From: Denitrificimonas caeni DSM 24390
Lineage (GTDB): Bacteria; Pseudomonadota; Gammaproteobacteria; Pseudomonadales; Pseudomonadaceae
Assembly (NCBI RefSeq): GCF_000421765.1
Contig: NZ_ATXQ01000001.1
Coordinates: 310,001-374,000 of the forward strand
Length of the DNA: 64,000 bases
Direction: 5' to 3'
In this document: positions 1-10,571 of the stretch, in pieces
Layout: the number at the start of each line of letters is the position of its first letter
How positions within the stretch are numbered: position 1 is the stretch's first letter
The notes under the pieces: model-generated
The model's database searches: none
What the model saw: only the letters and a program-made list of their open reading frames with translations
What the model was told of the DNA's origin: nothing
Translations under genes and position numbers: made by a program

Positions 1-88
1 CATATAAGGCAGCCAAAATCAGCAATCCAGCAATACTCCACAGGCTCCAACGCAGCAGAGTATTGAAGAAGCGCAACAGAGCCATCAT
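1..88 (-). CDS. yhdP: YhdP family (AsmA-like) envelope protein, N-terminal fragment
   Basis: Only the first 29 or so codons lie in the window and the gene runs off the left edge. The translation begins Met-Met-Ala-Leu-Leu-Arg and continues into a hydrophobic membrane anchor rich in Leu, Trp and Ala. This fits the N-terminus of the large YhdP/TIGR02099 family of AsmA-like proteins, implicated in phospholipid transport to the outer membrane. A Shine-Dalgarno-like TAAGGTG sits just before the paired ATGs, and the start is 25 bases beyond the rng stop, so the two are probably co-transcribed. Pseudomonas has yhdP directly after rng, and the call rests partly on that synteny because so little protein is visible. 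Confidence 0.7.
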   Translation of the reverse strand, partial: MMALLRFFNTLLRWSLWSIAGLLILAALY

Positions 89-113
89 GCATACACCTTA
101 ATGATTGCCGGCA

Positions 114-1571
114 TTACAACAAAACAACATCATATTGTTCTTGCGAGTACATCGTTTCTACTTGGAAGCGCACAGGATGCCCAATAAAGGACTCTAAATC
201 AGCGACGTTGGCAGACTCTTCATCGAGCAAGCGGTCGACCACACTCTGACTGGCCAGCACCATATAACCATCGGCTTGAAAGGCACGCGCCTCACGTAAA
301 ATCTCACGAAAGATTTCATAACAAATGGTTTCCGCACTGCGCACTTGCCCACGCCCTTGGCATGTAGAACAGGGTTCGCAAAGCACTTGCGCCAAACTTT
401 CACGGGTGCGTTTGCGCGTCATCTGCACCAAGCCCAGTTCGGTGATGCCAATAATGTTGGTTTTTGCGTAATCGCGTTCGAGCTGACGCTCCAAGGTACG
501 TAAAACCTGGCGACGATGCTCTTCGTCCTCCATATCAATGAAGTCAATAATGATAATGCCGCCGACATTGCGCAGGCGCAATTGACGGGCAATGGTTAAA
601 GCCGCTTCAAGATTGGTTTTAAATACCGTTTCTTCAAGATTACGATGACCAACAAAACCACCGGTATTGACATCAATAGTGGTCATCGCTTCGGTTGGAT
701 CAATCACCAGGTGCCCGCCTGATTTGAGCGGCACTTTTCGCTCTAAGGCTCTTTGAATTTCATCATCAATGCCATACAAATCAAAAATCGGTCGCTCGCC
801 TGGGTAGTGCTCCACCCGGTCAGCAATTTCCGGCATTAATTCTGCGACGAACTGCTGTGCTTTAAGCAACGTTTCCCGCGAATCAATGCGTACTTTTTCC
901 GTATGCTCCGCCGCTAGGTCGCGCAAGGTGCGCAATGGCAGAGAAAGCTCTTCGTAAATGACTGTCGGTGCGCCGCAGACTTGCATCTGCTCCCGAACTT
1001 GCTCCCAGAGACGGTGCAAGTAACGTATATCCAGCATAATTGCTGAAATATCTGCACCTTCAGTGGCAGTGCGAATAATAAACCCGCCCTTTTCCTCAAG
1101 ACCTTCACTGGCCAAGCACTCTGTCACGGCTTGCTTTAAGCGCTCGCGCTCTGCTTCTTCTTCAATTTTCAGTGACACGCCAATATGACTGCTGCTCGGC
1201 ATATACACGAGGTAGCGCGAAGGAATCGATAAATTGGTGGTCATGCGTGCACCTTTACTGCCAATCGGATCTTTAGTGACTTGGACGACTAGCGCTTGGC
1301 CTTCATGCACTAAGCCGCTAATACCCTCTCCGGTCATACCCTCACGAGCAGTGATATCCGCAGCATGAATAAACGCCGCACGCGATAAGCCAATATCAAC
1401 AAAAGCCGCCTGCATACCCGGCAGTACACGGACGATCTTACCTTTATAAATATTGCCAACAATGCCGCGACGCTGGGTACGCTCAACATGAACTTCTTGT
1501 AAAACACCATTTTCGACCACGGCAACCCGTGATTCCATTGGCGTAATATTGATTAAAATCTCTTCACTCAT
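114..1571 (-). CDS. rng: Ribonuclease G
   Basis: This is a 485-residue RNase E/G family endoribonuclease, the usual length for RNase G. It processes the 5' end of 16S rRNA and takes part in mRNA decay in the cytoplasm. An S1 domain occupies roughly residues 35-125. The catalytic region follows and carries the acidic metal site around IDVNTGG and the later DFIDM motif. The Cys-x-x-Cys zinc-link motif (CSTCQGRG) is near residue 405. The C-terminal scaffold of RNase E is absent, which favours RNase G. The gene lies downstream of mreBCD as in other gammaproteobacteria, but the maf gene normally found between mreD and rng is missing. Confidence 0.96.
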   Translation of the reverse strand: MSEEILINITPMESRVAVVENGVLQEVHVERTQRRGIVGNIYKGKIVRVLPGMQAAFVDIGLSRAAFIHAADITAREGMTGEGISGLVHEGQALVVQVTKDPIGSKGARMTTNLSIPSRYLVYMPSSSHIGVSLKIEEEAERERLKQAVTECLASEGLEEKGGFIIRTATEGADISAIMLDIRYLHRLWEQVREQMQVCGAPTVIYEELSLPLRTLRDLAAEHTEKVRIDSRETLLKAQQFVAELMPEIADRVEHYPGERPIFDLYGIDDEIQRALERKVPLKSGGHLVIDPTEAMTTIDVNTGGFVGHRNLEETVFKTNLEAALTIARQLRLRNVGGIIIIDFIDMEDEEHRRQVLRTLERQLERDYAKTNIIGITELGLVQMTRKRTRESLAQVLCEPCSTCQGRGQVRSAETICYEIFREILREARAFQADGYMVLASQSVVDRLLDEESANVADLESFIGHPVRFQVETMYSQEQYDVVLL

Positions 1572-1818
1572 GGCGTTCTCAGTCTAAGGCTTGGCGGTGC
1601 ATGGCTCGCACAACCTAATAATGCAGCGCAATACAGTCACTCCAATATGCCCTGTATCTTTAACAAAACCAATACGCTACACCTGAGAAGATTACATTGT
1701 TATCAATCATCTAGCTAAAAAAGCTCAGCGACAGCTCGAATAAAGATTTCGCCACGTTTTAGCGCACACTAGCTTCTGCGCAAAGGTGCGCAATAAGACG
1801 CTACTACTGGTCGAGCCA

Positions 1819-2307
1819 TTAACGAAAACCACGGATACGCTTGACGTTAACCAACACTAAATACAGCCAAGGCCACAGCAAGCAACTAATGAGCACTGGC
1901 CAAGCATAATAATTTATCTCAGGTCGCATTCCCGATAAAGTGCCCAACCACAACAGCACGAGCTGCGCCAGACCATAAATCACCAGTAGCGCAAACGACT
2001 GCTGCCACAATGGAAAGACTTTCAAGCGCTGCTGCAAAGTTAAAACTAAAAATACAACAATCGTCAACGCCAAGGCATGTTGGCCAAACAATGTGCCATA
2101 CAACACATCTTGGGCAATACCGACACACCAAGCCGTCAACACACCGATATTTTGTGGAAAATAAATCGCCCAAAAGGTTAAAATCAGCGCTAACCACAAA
2201 GGTCGACCAATTTCAATTTGCTCTGGCATTGGCATCACTGACAGTAATAAGGCGACAAGCAATGTTAACCACATCATCAGAGTGATATTGCTGGATGTAT
2301 TGCTCAT
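1819..2307 (-). CDS. mreD: Rod shape-determining protein MreD
   Basis: This 162-residue integral membrane protein has about five hydrophobic segments and the MreD pattern: a short polar N-terminus, then LTLLVALLLSVMPMP, with a conserved Pro/Trp-rich middle. MreD joins MreB and MreC with PBP2-RodA in the elongasome that guides lateral wall synthesis. The ATG overlaps the last codons of mreC by four bases (2304-2307), the translational coupling expected within this operon. Sequence conservation in MreD is low, so the call relies on topology, length and position after mreC. Confidence 0.93.
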   Translation of the reverse strand: MSNTSSNITLMMWLTLLVALLLSVMPMPEQIEIGRPLWLALILTFWAIYFPQNIGVLTAWCVGIAQDVLYGTLFGQHALALTIVVFLVLTLQQRLKVFPLWQQSFALLVIYGLAQLVLLWLGTLSGMRPEINYYAWPVLISCLLWPWLYLVLVNVKRIRGFR

Positions 2308-3227
2308 TCATGCGCCTCCACTGCCGTAGACTCTGTGGCCTTAAGCAATTGCACCGCATCATCTAAGGCATTCTGTACCGTATCGTCGAGGGCTTGCGTG
2401 GCATTATTGCTGTCACTAAAGACCAGCAACAGATAACGGCTACGATTGAGGGTTGCCGCCGGCAAAGCCAGCACCCGCGCAAAAGGCTGCCCTGTATTGC
2501 GCTGCACTTGCGTCACTACAGCCACTGGATAGCCAACAGGAAAGCGCTGCCCCATACCCGAGGTGACCAACAAATCACCCTCGCGAATGTCAGCACTATC
2601 GGTGACGTAACGCAATTCAATCGACTCTAAATTACCCGTTCCACTGGCGATAGCGCGCAAACCATTGCGATTAACTTGCACTGGCACACTATGATTGCTG
2701 TCTGTAATCAGCAAAACTCGCGAACTATAGGGCATCACTTCGATGACCTGCCCCATCACACCGCGCGCATCAAGCACTGGCTGCCCGAGCGTCACTCCAC
2801 TGTTACTGCCTTTATTGATCAAAACCCGATGTGTATAAGGATTGGGATCAACGCCAATTAATTCTGCAACCAAGACACGGTCATCAATTAAAGCCGATGA
2901 GTTGAGCAATTCTCGTAAGCGGACGTTTTGCTCTGTGAGGGTGGCTAATTTTTGCAAACGACGTTGCATCAAAAGCGTTTCCGCACGTAACTGTTCATTT
3001 TCAGCTAAGAGATCAGTACGACTACTAAACATTTGCAACGTGTTGTTCCAGCCGCGCACGGGTAAGTCACCCAACCAATACAGCGGGGTCAATACCATTC
3101 CTAACTGGCTGCGCACGGGCTTGAGCACAGTAAAGCGTGCATCAACCAGCATCAAGGCAATCGACAAACAGCTAAGAATAAGAAACCGCGTGCTTAACGA
3201 GGTTTTTTTGGCAAATAATGGCTTAAT
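2304..3227 (-). CDS. mreC: Rod shape-determining protein MreC, apparently with an ATT start codon
   Basis: MreC is a periplasmic scaffold of the elongasome with one N-terminal membrane helix, a coiled coil and two beta-barrel domains. All are recognisable here: helix at about residues 11-28, coiled coil at 70-105, then the VDPNPY...INKGS...G motif region. The first ATG- or TTG-type start in the usual range would give 287 residues but cut away the cytoplasmic tail and half the membrane helix. Extending upstream gives K-P-L-F-A-K, the family N-terminus, preceded by ATT at 3225-3227, a GAGGA Shine-Dalgarno, and an in-frame TGA four codons before the ATT. With ATT as start the protein is 307 residues. 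It follows mreB by 103 bases and overlaps mreD by 4. Confidence 0.93.
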   Translation of the reverse strand: MKPLFAKKTSLSTRFLILSCLSIALMLVDARFTVLKPVRSQLGMVLTPLYWLGDLPVRGWNNTLQMFSSRTDLLAENEQLRAETLLMQRRLQKLATLTEQNVRLRELLNSSALIDDRVLVAELIGVDPNPYTHRVLINKGSNSGVTLGQPVLDARGVMGQVIEVMPYSSRVLLITDSNHSVPVQVNRNGLRAIASGTGNLESIELRYVTDSADIREGDLLVTSGMGQRFPVGYPVAVVTQVQRNTGQPFARVLALPAATLNRSRYLLLVFSDSNNATQALDDTVQNALDDAVQLLKATESTAVEAHE

Positions 3228-3330
3228 GTTGTTTCCTCAGCGACTTAAATGTGAATGAACCTTTACCTCACTCACATTTAAGTTTAACTATAAACACCAC
3301 GTTCAGCGACTCACAAGTAAAAATGTAGCT

Positions 3331-4404
<1,074 letters not shown>

Positions 4405-4446
4405 CTAATTTAAAATGATTAGGAAACTCTAACAATCATCGTCCTT

Positions 4447-4474
4447 TTGAGCAAGGTACGCACTGTGATAGATT
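4447..4474 (+). promoter_or_regulatory. Candidate sigma-70 promoter for gatCAB
   Basis: In the mreB/gatC divergent region a TTGAGC (4447-4452) is separated by 16 bases from TAGATT (4469-4474). Each hexamer matches four of six consensus positions. It would place the start of transcription near 4481, upstream of the hairpin at 4522-4553. This is a by-eye match only, and other promoters are possible in this 226-base gap. Confidence 0.35.
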
Positions 4475-4521
4475 AACACTTTCTAAACACTCTGATGATT
4501 TTTTACACGCGTATTGGATGT

Positions 4522-4553
4522 ATCTGTAGCAATATTGTTCCATTGCTACAGAT
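4522..4553 (+). promoter_or_regulatory. Perfect 12-bp hairpin in the gatC leader
   Basis: ATCTGTAGCAAT (4522-4533) and ATTGCTACAGAT (4542-4553) are exact reverse complements around an 8-base loop. The element lies 41 bases before the gatC start and about 150 bases from mreB. A loose T-rich stretch (TTATTAG) follows it. It could be an attenuator, an mRNA-stabilising hairpin or a protein operator, and the sequence does not decide between them. Confidence 0.55.
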
Positions 4554-4594
4554 TTATTAGTTCCATCTACATTATTCTTTCAGGAGATCCTCAC

Positions 4595-4882
4595 ATGGCA
4601 CTTGAACGCTGCGACGTGGAAAAACTGGCTCACTTGGCGCGACTCGGCCTCGATGATGCGCAAATAAACAGCAGCACCGCATCCCTAAATGCCGCTATCA
4701 ATATGATCAATGCCATGCAAGCAGTGAACACTGATGGTATTACACCATTGGCCAACCCGCTCGAAGCCAATCAGCGCTTACGTCCTGACACTGTAACCGA
4801 AAGCAATCACCGTGATGACTACCAAGCCCTCGCTCCTGCGGTAGAAAACGGCTTATACCTGGTACCTAAAGTCATCGATTAA
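4595..4882 (+). CDS. gatC: Asp-tRNA(Asn)/Glu-tRNA(Gln) amidotransferase subunit C
   Basis: This 95-residue subunit bridges GatA and GatB in the amidotransferase that converts misacylated Asp-tRNA(Asn) or Glu-tRNA(Gln). The family signature is present: the [10 protein letters not shown] helix at the N-terminus and the R-P-D / L-V-P-K-V-I segments at the C-terminus. The frame is open 27 codons further upstream, but the ATG at 4595 has a good AGGAG seven bases ahead and gives the family length. gatA follows 13 bases later. The AspRS in this window is of the type that would supply the misacylated substrate. Confidence 0.96.
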   Translation: MALERCDVEKLAHLARLGLDDAQINSSTASLNAAINMINAMQAVNTDGITPLANPLEANQRLRPDTVTESNHRDDYQALAPAVENGLYLVPKVID

Positions 4883-4895
4883 GGACTCCATCGTC

Positions 4896-6347
4896 ATGCA
4901 TCAACTTACACTGACTGATATTTCTAAGGCGCTCGCGGCCAAGCAGTTTTCCGCACGCGAGTTGACCACGCATTTACTTGCACGAATTGAACAGCTTGAT
5001 CCGCAGCTCAATAGTTTTATTACTGTTAGCAAAGAGTCTGCATTGCAGCAAGCTGACGCAGCAGATGAGTTACGCAGCAGCGGCATCAATGCGCCGCTGC
5101 TGGGGCTGCCCATTGCGCACAAAGATTTGTTTTGTACTGAAGGGGTTCGCACCAGCTGTGCGTCAAAAACCCTCGACAACTTTATTGCACCTTACACCGC
5201 AACAGTGGTTGATAAGCTCAACAAAGTGGGCTGCATCAGCTTAGGCAAGCTGAATATGGACGAGTTCGCCATGGGCTCTTCTGGTGAAACCAGCTTCTAC
5301 GGCCCAAGTAAAAACCCATGGGATACTCAGCGCATCCCCGGCGGTTCATCCAGCGGCAGCGCCGTAGCGGTAGCAGCACGCTTAGTCCCAGCCAGCACTG
5401 GCAGCGATAGCGGCGGCTCAATTCGCCAGCCAGCAGCATTCACTGGCTTAACCGGCATCAAACCAACCTACGGCCGTATCTCACGCTGGGGCATGACTGC
5501 CTACGCATCGAGTTTTGACCAAGCTGGTTTTTTAGCTCACAACGCTGAAGATTGCGCGATGCTATTACAGGCCACTGCAGGCTTTGATGAGCGCGATTCA
5601 ACCAGCGCACAACAACAGGTTGATGACTATGCCGCAGCCTTAAGCCTGCCACTGCAAGGTTTGCGCATTGGTTTGCCGAAAGAATATTTCAGCAGCGACC
5701 TCGACAGCCGCATTGGCGATGTCGTCAACAACAGTATTGAGCAACTAAAACAGCTTGGTGCCACCTTTGTCGATATCAGCTTACCCAGCCTGCCACACGC
5801 CGTATCAGCCTACTATGTGATTGCCTCTGCAGAAGCCTCGACCAACTTAGCGCGCTTTGATGGCGTGCGCTTTGGCCACCGCTGCGAGAACCCACAGAAC
5901 CTTGAAGACCTGTACTTGCGCTCGCGCGATGAAGCCTTTGGCAAAGAAGTCAAACGCCGCATCATGATTGGTACTTACGCGCTGTCGACCGGTTACTACG
6001 ATGCTTACTATTTAAAAGCACAGAAAATTCGCCGCTTAATCAAAAATGATTTTGTGAGCGCCTTTAAAGATGTCGATCTGATTTTAGGCCCAACCACACC
6101 AAACTTACCTTGGTTAATCGGCAGCAAAATCGATGACCCTGTGGCCGCGTATTTAGAAGATATTTATACGGTACCCGCCAACCTTGCAGGGATTCCCGGC
6201 CTCTCTATGCCTGCTGGCATGATTGATGGCTTACCGGTCGGCGTACAGCTACTCGCACCGTACTTCCAAGAAGCACGTTTACTGCAAGTTGCACATCAAT
6301 TTCAACAACATACTGATTGGCACGCTCGCACGCCAGCCGGATTCTGA
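4896..6347 (+). CDS. gatA: Asp-tRNA(Asn)/Glu-tRNA(Gln) amidotransferase subunit A
   Basis: GatA is the glutaminase subunit; it releases ammonia from glutamine for delivery to GatB. The 483-residue protein has the amidase-signature catalytic triad: Lys in AHKDLF (near residue 76), the cis-Ser in the GGSSSGSA stretch near 150, and the Ser in [13 protein letters not shown] near 175. Length is normal. It sits between gatC (13 bases away) and gatB (11 bases), an evident operon. Confidence 0.98.
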   Translation: MHQLTLTDISKALAAKQFSARELTTHLLARIEQLDPQLNSFITVSKESALQQADAADELRSSGINAPLLGLPIAHKDLFCTEGVRTSCASKTLDNFIAPYTATVVDKLNKVGCISLGKLNMDEFAMGSSGETSFYGPSKNPWDTQRIPGGSSSGSAVAVAARLVPASTGSDSGGSIRQPAAFTGLTGIKPTYGRISRWGMTAYASSFDQAGFLAHNAEDCAMLLQATAGFDERDSTSAQQQVDDYAAALSLPLQGLRIGLPKEYFSSDLDSRIGDVVNNSIEQLKQLGATFVDISLPSLPHAVSAYYVIASAEASTNLARFDGVRFGHRCENPQNLEDLYLRSRDEAFGKEVKRRIMIGTYALSTGYYDAYYLKAQKIRRLIKNDFVSAFKDVDLILGPTTPNLPWLIGSKIDDPVAAYLEDIYTVPANLAGIPGLSMPAGMIDGLPVGVQLLAPYFQEARLLQVAHQFQQHTDWHARTPAGF

Positions 6348-6358
6348 GGACGACTCAC

Positions 6359-7804
6359 ATGCAATGGGAAACCGTGATCGGGCTGGAAATCCACGCACAG
6401 CTCGCAACTAACACCAAAATCTTTTCAGGTAGCGCCACCGCATTCGGTGCCGAGCCCAACAGTCATGCCAGTCTGATTGACTTAGCAATGCCTGGCACCT
6501 TGCCGGTGCTCAACGCTGCAGCAGTACGTATGGCCTGTATGTTTGGTTTAGCAGTTGATGCGCATATCGCTGAATACAATATTTTTGCTCGCAAAAACTA
6601 CTTCTACCCTGACCTACCAAAAGGCTACCAAACCAGTCAAATGGATGATCCGATTGTGGGTCTTGGCCATCTGGATATAGCTCTCGACGACGGTAGCATT
6701 AAGCGCGTGAATATCACTCGTGCGCACCTTGAAGAAGATGCCGGCAAAAGCTTACACGAAGACTTTAGCGGCATGACCGGCATCGACCTCAACCGTGCCG
6801 GCACCCCACTACTGGAAATCGTTTCTGAGCCAGAACTGAGCAACGCCAAAGAAGCGGTGGCCTATGCCAAAGCCATTCACACCTTAGTGCGTTACTTAAA
6901 CATCTGTGACGGCAACATGGCCGAAGGCTCGTTCCGCTGCGACTGTAACGTGTCGGTACGCCCTAAAGGCCAAACCAAATTGGGTACGCGCACCGAAATC
7001 AAAAACGTTAACTCCTTTCGCTTTATCGAGCGCGCCATCAATCATGAGATTCAACGCCAAATTGAATTGATTGAAGATGGCGGCAAAGTCACGCAAGAAA
7101 CCCGTCTGTACGATCCTAACAAAGATGAAACGCGCTCCATGCGCAGCAAAGAAGAAGCCAACGACTACCGTTACTTCCCTTGCCCTGATTTGTTACCGGT
7201 GCATATTCCACGAGAGATGCTTGAGGAACTGCGCACTCATCTGCCGGAACTGCCAACACAAAAGCGCGAGCGTTTCGAAAAAGATTTTGGCTTATCCACT
7301 TACGACGCCAGCGTTTTATCCGCCAGCCGTGAAATGGCCAATTACTTTGAAGTCGTCGAAAAAACCTGTGCCGACGCTAAATTAGCGACTAACTGGGTAA
7401 TGGGCGAACTGTCGAGCTTACTCAACAAAGAAAATCTCGATATCACCCAGTCACCGGTCAGCGCAGAGCAACTTGGCGGCATGCTGGTGCGCATTAAAGA
7501 CAACACCATTTCCGGTAAGATCGCGAAAATGGTATTTGAAGCAATGGCAGCAGGCGAAGGCGACGCTGATCAAATTATTGAACAACGTGGTTTGAAACAG
7601 GTCACAGACAGCGGCGCTATCGAAGCCATGCTCGATGAAGTGCTCGCCACCAATGCTGAGCAAGTCGAACAATACCGCGCCAGCGATGAAAATAAGCGCG
7701 GAAAAATGTTTGGCTTCTTTGTTGGTCAAGCCATGCGCGCATCAAAAGGCAAAGCTAACCCGCAGCAGGTCAATGAGTTACTCAAGCAAAAGCTTGATCA
7801 GTAA
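6359..7804 (+). CDS. gatB: Asp-tRNA(Asn)/Glu-tRNA(Gln) amidotransferase subunit B
   Basis: GatB binds the mischarged tRNA, activates the side-chain carboxylate with ATP and transfers ammonia to it. The protein is 481 residues from the ATG at 6359, which follows a GAGGA site and begins [15 protein letters not shown], the family N-terminus. A longer in-frame reading from 6317 would overlap gatA and is not needed. The [11 protein letters not shown] motif and the GatB/YqeY C-terminal helical tail region (about residues 330-480) are intact. It is the last gene of gatCAB, and a strong inverted repeat follows its stop. Confidence 0.97.
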   Translation: MQWETVIGLEIHAQLATNTKIFSGSATAFGAEPNSHASLIDLAMPGTLPVLNAAAVRMACMFGLAVDAHIAEYNIFARKNYFYPDLPKGYQTSQMDDPIVGLGHLDIALDDGSIKRVNITRAHLEEDAGKSLHEDFSGMTGIDLNRAGTPLLEIVSEPELSNAKEAVAYAKAIHTLVRYLNICDGNMAEGSFRCDCNVSVRPKGQTKLGTRTEIKNVNSFRFIERAINHEIQRQIELIEDGGKVTQETRLYDPNKDETRSMRSKEEANDYRYFPCPDLLPVHIPREMLEELRTHLPELPTQKRERFEKDFGLSTYDASVLSASREMANYFEVVEKTCADAKLATNWVMGELSSLLNKENLDITQSPVSAEQLGGMLVRIKDNTISGKIAKMVFEAMAAGEGDADQIIEQRGLKQVTDSGAIEAMLDEVLATNAEQVEQYRASDENKRGKMFGFFVGQAMRASKGKANPQQVNELLKQKLDQ

Positions 7805-7814
7805 CCCGTGATAC

Positions 7815-7847
7815 ACACCAAGCTGACGGGCAACCTCAGCTTGGTGT
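7815..7847 (+). terminator. Hairpin after gatB
   Basis: A perfect 12-bp stem (ACACCAAGCTGA / TCAGCTTGGTGT) with a 9-base loop lies 10 bases after the gatB stop. It is not followed by a clean T tract, so it may be a weak terminator or a 3'-end stabiliser rather than a classical intrinsic terminator. Confidence 0.6.
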
Positions 7848-7880
7848 TGCGCTCACCAATCTCTGTTCAAGGAATATCTC

Positions 7881-8243
7881 ATGCGTCTGTATTTTCTCTT
7901 TGCTGCTCTCGTTTTACTGAGCGCCTGCTCATCGCAGCGTACAAGCCAAGACGCTGGTGTCAGTGGTCAAGCATCCTGGTATGGAGCAAAACACCACGGC
8001 AGAAAAACGGCTAGCGGTGAACGCTTTAATCAAAATGCCCTGACTGCCGCACACCGCACTCTGCCTTTTGGCACACAGGTCAAAGTGACCAACACACTCA
8101 ACAATAAAAGCGTCACCGTGCGCATCAATGATCGAGGCCCTTACAGCAAAGGTCGTATCATTGATCTATCACGCGCTGCCGCAGCAAAAATCGATATGAT
8201 AAAGCAAGGCGTAGCCCCTGTACGCGTGCAGGTTCAGTATTAA
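7881..8243 (+). CDS. RlpA-like septal-ring lipoprotein (double-psi beta barrel)
   Basis: This 120-residue protein has a lipoprotein signal ending in the lipobox LSAC (Cys near residue 16). A double-psi beta-barrel domain follows, with the RlpA signatures GQASWYG, the TASGERFN segment and RINDRGPY. RlpA proteins bind or cleave glycan strands stripped of stem peptides, and in Pseudomonas RlpA is a lytic transglycosylase. This copy is much shorter than typical RlpA and has no C-terminal SPOR domain, so it may be a minor paralogue. Start at 7881 follows AAGGA at normal spacing. It stands alone between a hairpin and the next promoter. Confidence 0.85.
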   Translation: MRLYFLFAALVLLSACSSQRTSQDAGVSGQASWYGAKHHGRKTASGERFNQNALTAAHRTLPFGTQVKVTNTLNNKSVTVRINDRGPYSKGRIIDLSRAAAAKIDMIKQGVAPVRVQVQY

Positions 8244-8275
8244 AAAGGCACTGAACTTTGCATCACGTTGGCGCT

Positions 8276-8281
8276 TATAAT
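8276..8281 (+). promoter_or_regulatory. Perfect -10 box before the CaCA antiporter
   Basis: TATAAT at 8276-8281 lies 47 bases before the antiporter ATG, in the short gap after the rlpA-like gene. No convincing -35 hexamer is placed at 17 bases, so the site is supported by the -10 match and position only. Confidence 0.4.
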
Positions 8282-8328
8282 CTGCTACTCTACATCCAAT
8301 TTAACAGCATAGCGTTCGGAGCAATTTG

Positions 8329-9429
8329 ATGTCCCTCCTGGTATTTATTTATTTAATCGGCGGTTTTGTTCTTCTAGTGATAGGTGCCGAAGTTTTGGTG
8401 CGTGGCGCGGCGCGTTTAGCTGCACGCTTCGGTATTTCACCACTGATCATCGGCCTAACCGTGGTGGCTTTCGGTACCAGCGCGCCTGAGATGGCTGTCA
8501 GCACCCAGTCCGCCTTTCTTGGCCAAGGCGATATTGCCATTGGCAACGTGATTGGCAGCAATATTTTTAACGTGCTGTTTATTCTTGGCTTATCGGCATT
8601 AATCACCCCGCTACTGGTGTCGCGCCAACTGGTGCGTTTAGATGTGCCGATTATGATTGCCGCAGGCTTTCTGGCGTGGTTCTTAGCGATGGATGGCAGC
8701 TACAGCCGCCTTGATGGTTTTATTTTATTTACCTGTATTATCAGCTACACCAGTTACTTAATTATCAGCAGCCTCAAGGCATGGAAAGCCGGAAAAGCCT
8801 TAGAGATTGATGACGAGTACAGCTCTCAAGTCAACCCTCACCGCTTTGCTTGGTTAATTAACAGCGCTTACATTTTAGCTGGCTTAGTTTTACTAGTGGC
8901 AGGCTCAAATTTACTGGTCAGCGGCGCTGTCAGCTTAGCGCAAGCATTAGGCTTATCTGAGCTGGTGATTGGTTTAACAATTATTGCGGTGGGCACATCC
9001 CTACCCGAGTTAGCCACGTCACTGATTGCCGCATGGAAAGGCGAGCGCGATATTGCTGTAGGTAATATTGTCGGTAGCAATCTATTCAACTTGCTGGCTG
9101 TACTTGGTTTAGCCGGCTTAGTCTCGCCGCAGAGCATTGCCGTTGCCAGTAGCGCAATTGCTTTCGACTTCCCGGTGATGCTCGCTGTGATGGTGGCTTG
9201 CTTGCCAATTTTCTTTGCTGGTTACCGTATCAACCGCTGGGAGGGCGCTTTATTTTTAGGCTACTACATCGCCTACACCGCATACTTGATTATGCAAAGT
9301 AATGGCGAGGATTTTGCAACAACCTTCGCCAACGCCATGATTGGCTACGTTGTTCCCTTAACAGCCATTACTTTATTTGTTATTGCTGCACGCGCTTGGC
9401 GTATCCAGCGCGGCGTCACCATAGACTGA
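8329..9429 (+). CDS. Calcium/sodium antiporter (CaCA family, YrbG type)
   Basis: The 366-residue inner-membrane exchanger has two homologous halves of about five helices. Each carries the CaCA alpha-repeat: GTSAPE with [10 protein letters not shown] in the first half (residues about 48-85) and GTSLPE with [10 protein letters not shown] in the second (about 222-258). The acidic residues in these repeats bind the cation. The start chosen is the ATG at 8329 behind CGGAG; a TTG directly before it is also in frame. YrbG of E. coli is the closest named relative, and the physiological substrate is not certain. No operon partner is obvious. Confidence 0.93.
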   Translation: MSLLVFIYLIGGFVLLVIGAEVLVRGAARLAARFGISPLIIGLTVVAFGTSAPEMAVSTQSAFLGQGDIAIGNVIGSNIFNVLFILGLSALITPLLVSRQLVRLDVPIMIAAGFLAWFLAMDGSYSRLDGFILFTCIISYTSYLIISSLKAWKAGKALEIDDEYSSQVNPHRFAWLINSAYILAGLVLLVAGSNLLVSGAVSLAQALGLSELVIGLTIIAVGTSLPELATSLIAAWKGERDIAVGNIVGSNLFNLLAVLGLAGLVSPQSIAVASSAIAFDFPVMLAVMVACLPIFFAGYRINRWEGALFLGYYIAYTAYLIMQSNGEDFATTFANAMIGYVVPLTAITLFVIAARAWRIQRGVTID

Positions 9430-9493
9430 CAAACGTTGCGCGGCTTATTTTGTTAAGCCCGCCTATTTAAGCGCTTCACCCGATGAGTGTTAT

Positions 9494-10525
9494 ATGGCCA
9501 AACGTACATTAAATCGCCGCCAAGGCTGGCGCGTTAATAAAATCCAAGACGAACGCCTTGCCCGCGCTGCTAAACGCGAAGAGCGCACTCTCGAGGAACT
9601 GGAAGGTGGCGACTTAGGCGTAGAGCAACACGGCCTAATCATTGCCCACTTCGGTGTCCAGGTAGAAGTGGAGGCTGAAGCGCCTGAAATTGCCGGACAA
9701 ACCTATCGCTGCTACTTACGCGCCAACTTACCCGCACTCGTCACTGGCGACCGCGTGGTATGGCGTCCGGGCAATCAAGGTCTTGGCGTGATCGTCGCGC
9801 AACTGCCGCGTCACAGTGAGCTGCGCCGCCCGGATTCACGCGGGCAACTCAAGCCCGTTGCGGCTAACGTTGACTTGATCGTGATTGTTTTTGCACCACT
9901 ACCAGAGCCGCATGCCAACTTAATTGACCGCTATATCATTGCTGCCGAGCATGCTGGTATTAAGCCGTTATTGCTGCTCAACAAAACGGATTTACTCGAC
10001 CCAAGCGGTAGCTCTCGAGTCCATAGCTTACTGGAAACGTATCACAACCTCGGCTACCCACTGCTTGAGGTCTCAGCTTATTCCGGCGATGGTTTAGCTA
10101 AGCTGCAAGAACAGCTTAATGATCAAGTCAGCGTATTTGTCGGCCAGTCTGGCGTGGGAAAATCCTCTCTGGTCAACCGCTTACTGCCTGATACAGACAC
10201 CAGGGTTGGTCCACTGTCGGAATTAACCGGCAAAGGCACGCACACCACCACCACTGCACGTCTGTTTCACTTCCCCGCCGGCGGCCAACTGATTGACTCA
10301 CCAGGTATTCGTGAATTTGGCTTAGGTCACGTTAGTGTTGCGGATGTTGAAGCAGGCTTTATTGAGTTCCAAGAACACCTAGGCCATTGCCGCTTTCGTA
10401 ACTGCAGTCATGAGCATGAACCAGGTTGCGCCCTATTAGCTGCTGTAGAAGCAGGTAAAATCGCGCCACAGCGCTTAGCCAGCTTTAAGCATATTGTTAG
10501 CGGCATCAATAACGAACATCATTAA
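9494..10525 (+). CDS. rsgA: Small ribosomal subunit biogenesis GTPase RsgA
   Basis: RsgA is a circularly permuted GTPase that helps late 30S maturation. The 343-residue protein shows an N-terminal OB-fold (about residues 45-115), G4 LLNKTD before the Walker [10 protein letters not shown], which proves the circular permutation, and the G3 DSPGIREFG. The C-terminal zinc knuckle has the pattern CRFRNC...HEHEPGC. The basic N-terminal extension is usual in Pseudomonas. It ends 46 bases from motB, which is convergent. Confidence 0.98.
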   Translation: MAKRTLNRRQGWRVNKIQDERLARAAKREERTLEELEGGDLGVEQHGLIIAHFGVQVEVEAEAPEIAGQTYRCYLRANLPALVTGDRVVWRPGNQGLGVIVAQLPRHSELRRPDSRGQLKPVAANVDLIVIVFAPLPEPHANLIDRYIIAAEHAGIKPLLLLNKTDLLDPSGSSRVHSLLETYHNLGYPLLEVSAYSGDGLAKLQEQLNDQVSVFVGQSGVGKSSLVNRLLPDTDTRVGPLSELTGKGTHTTTTARLFHFPAGGQLIDSPGIREFGLGHVSVADVEAGFIEFQEHLGHCRFRNCSHEHEPGCALLAAVEAGKIAPQRLASFKHIVSGINNEHH

Positions 10526-10532
10526 CAAATAG

Positions 10533-10565
10533 TGCGACTTTGCGAGATAACTCAGTAAAGTCGCA
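10533..10565. terminator. Hairpin between convergent rsgA and motB
   Basis: TGCGACTTT (10533-10541) pairs exactly with AAAGTCGCA (10557-10565), and the loop contains a further GAG/CTC pairing. Its position between two convergent genes suggests a shared terminator, though neither side has a long T run. Confidence 0.55.
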
Positions 10566-10571
10566 TACCTG

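Noticed and set aside
1572-1818. Remnant of maf
   Set aside because: I read all minus-strand frames in the gap and saw no Maf motif such as the N-terminal ASxSPRR.
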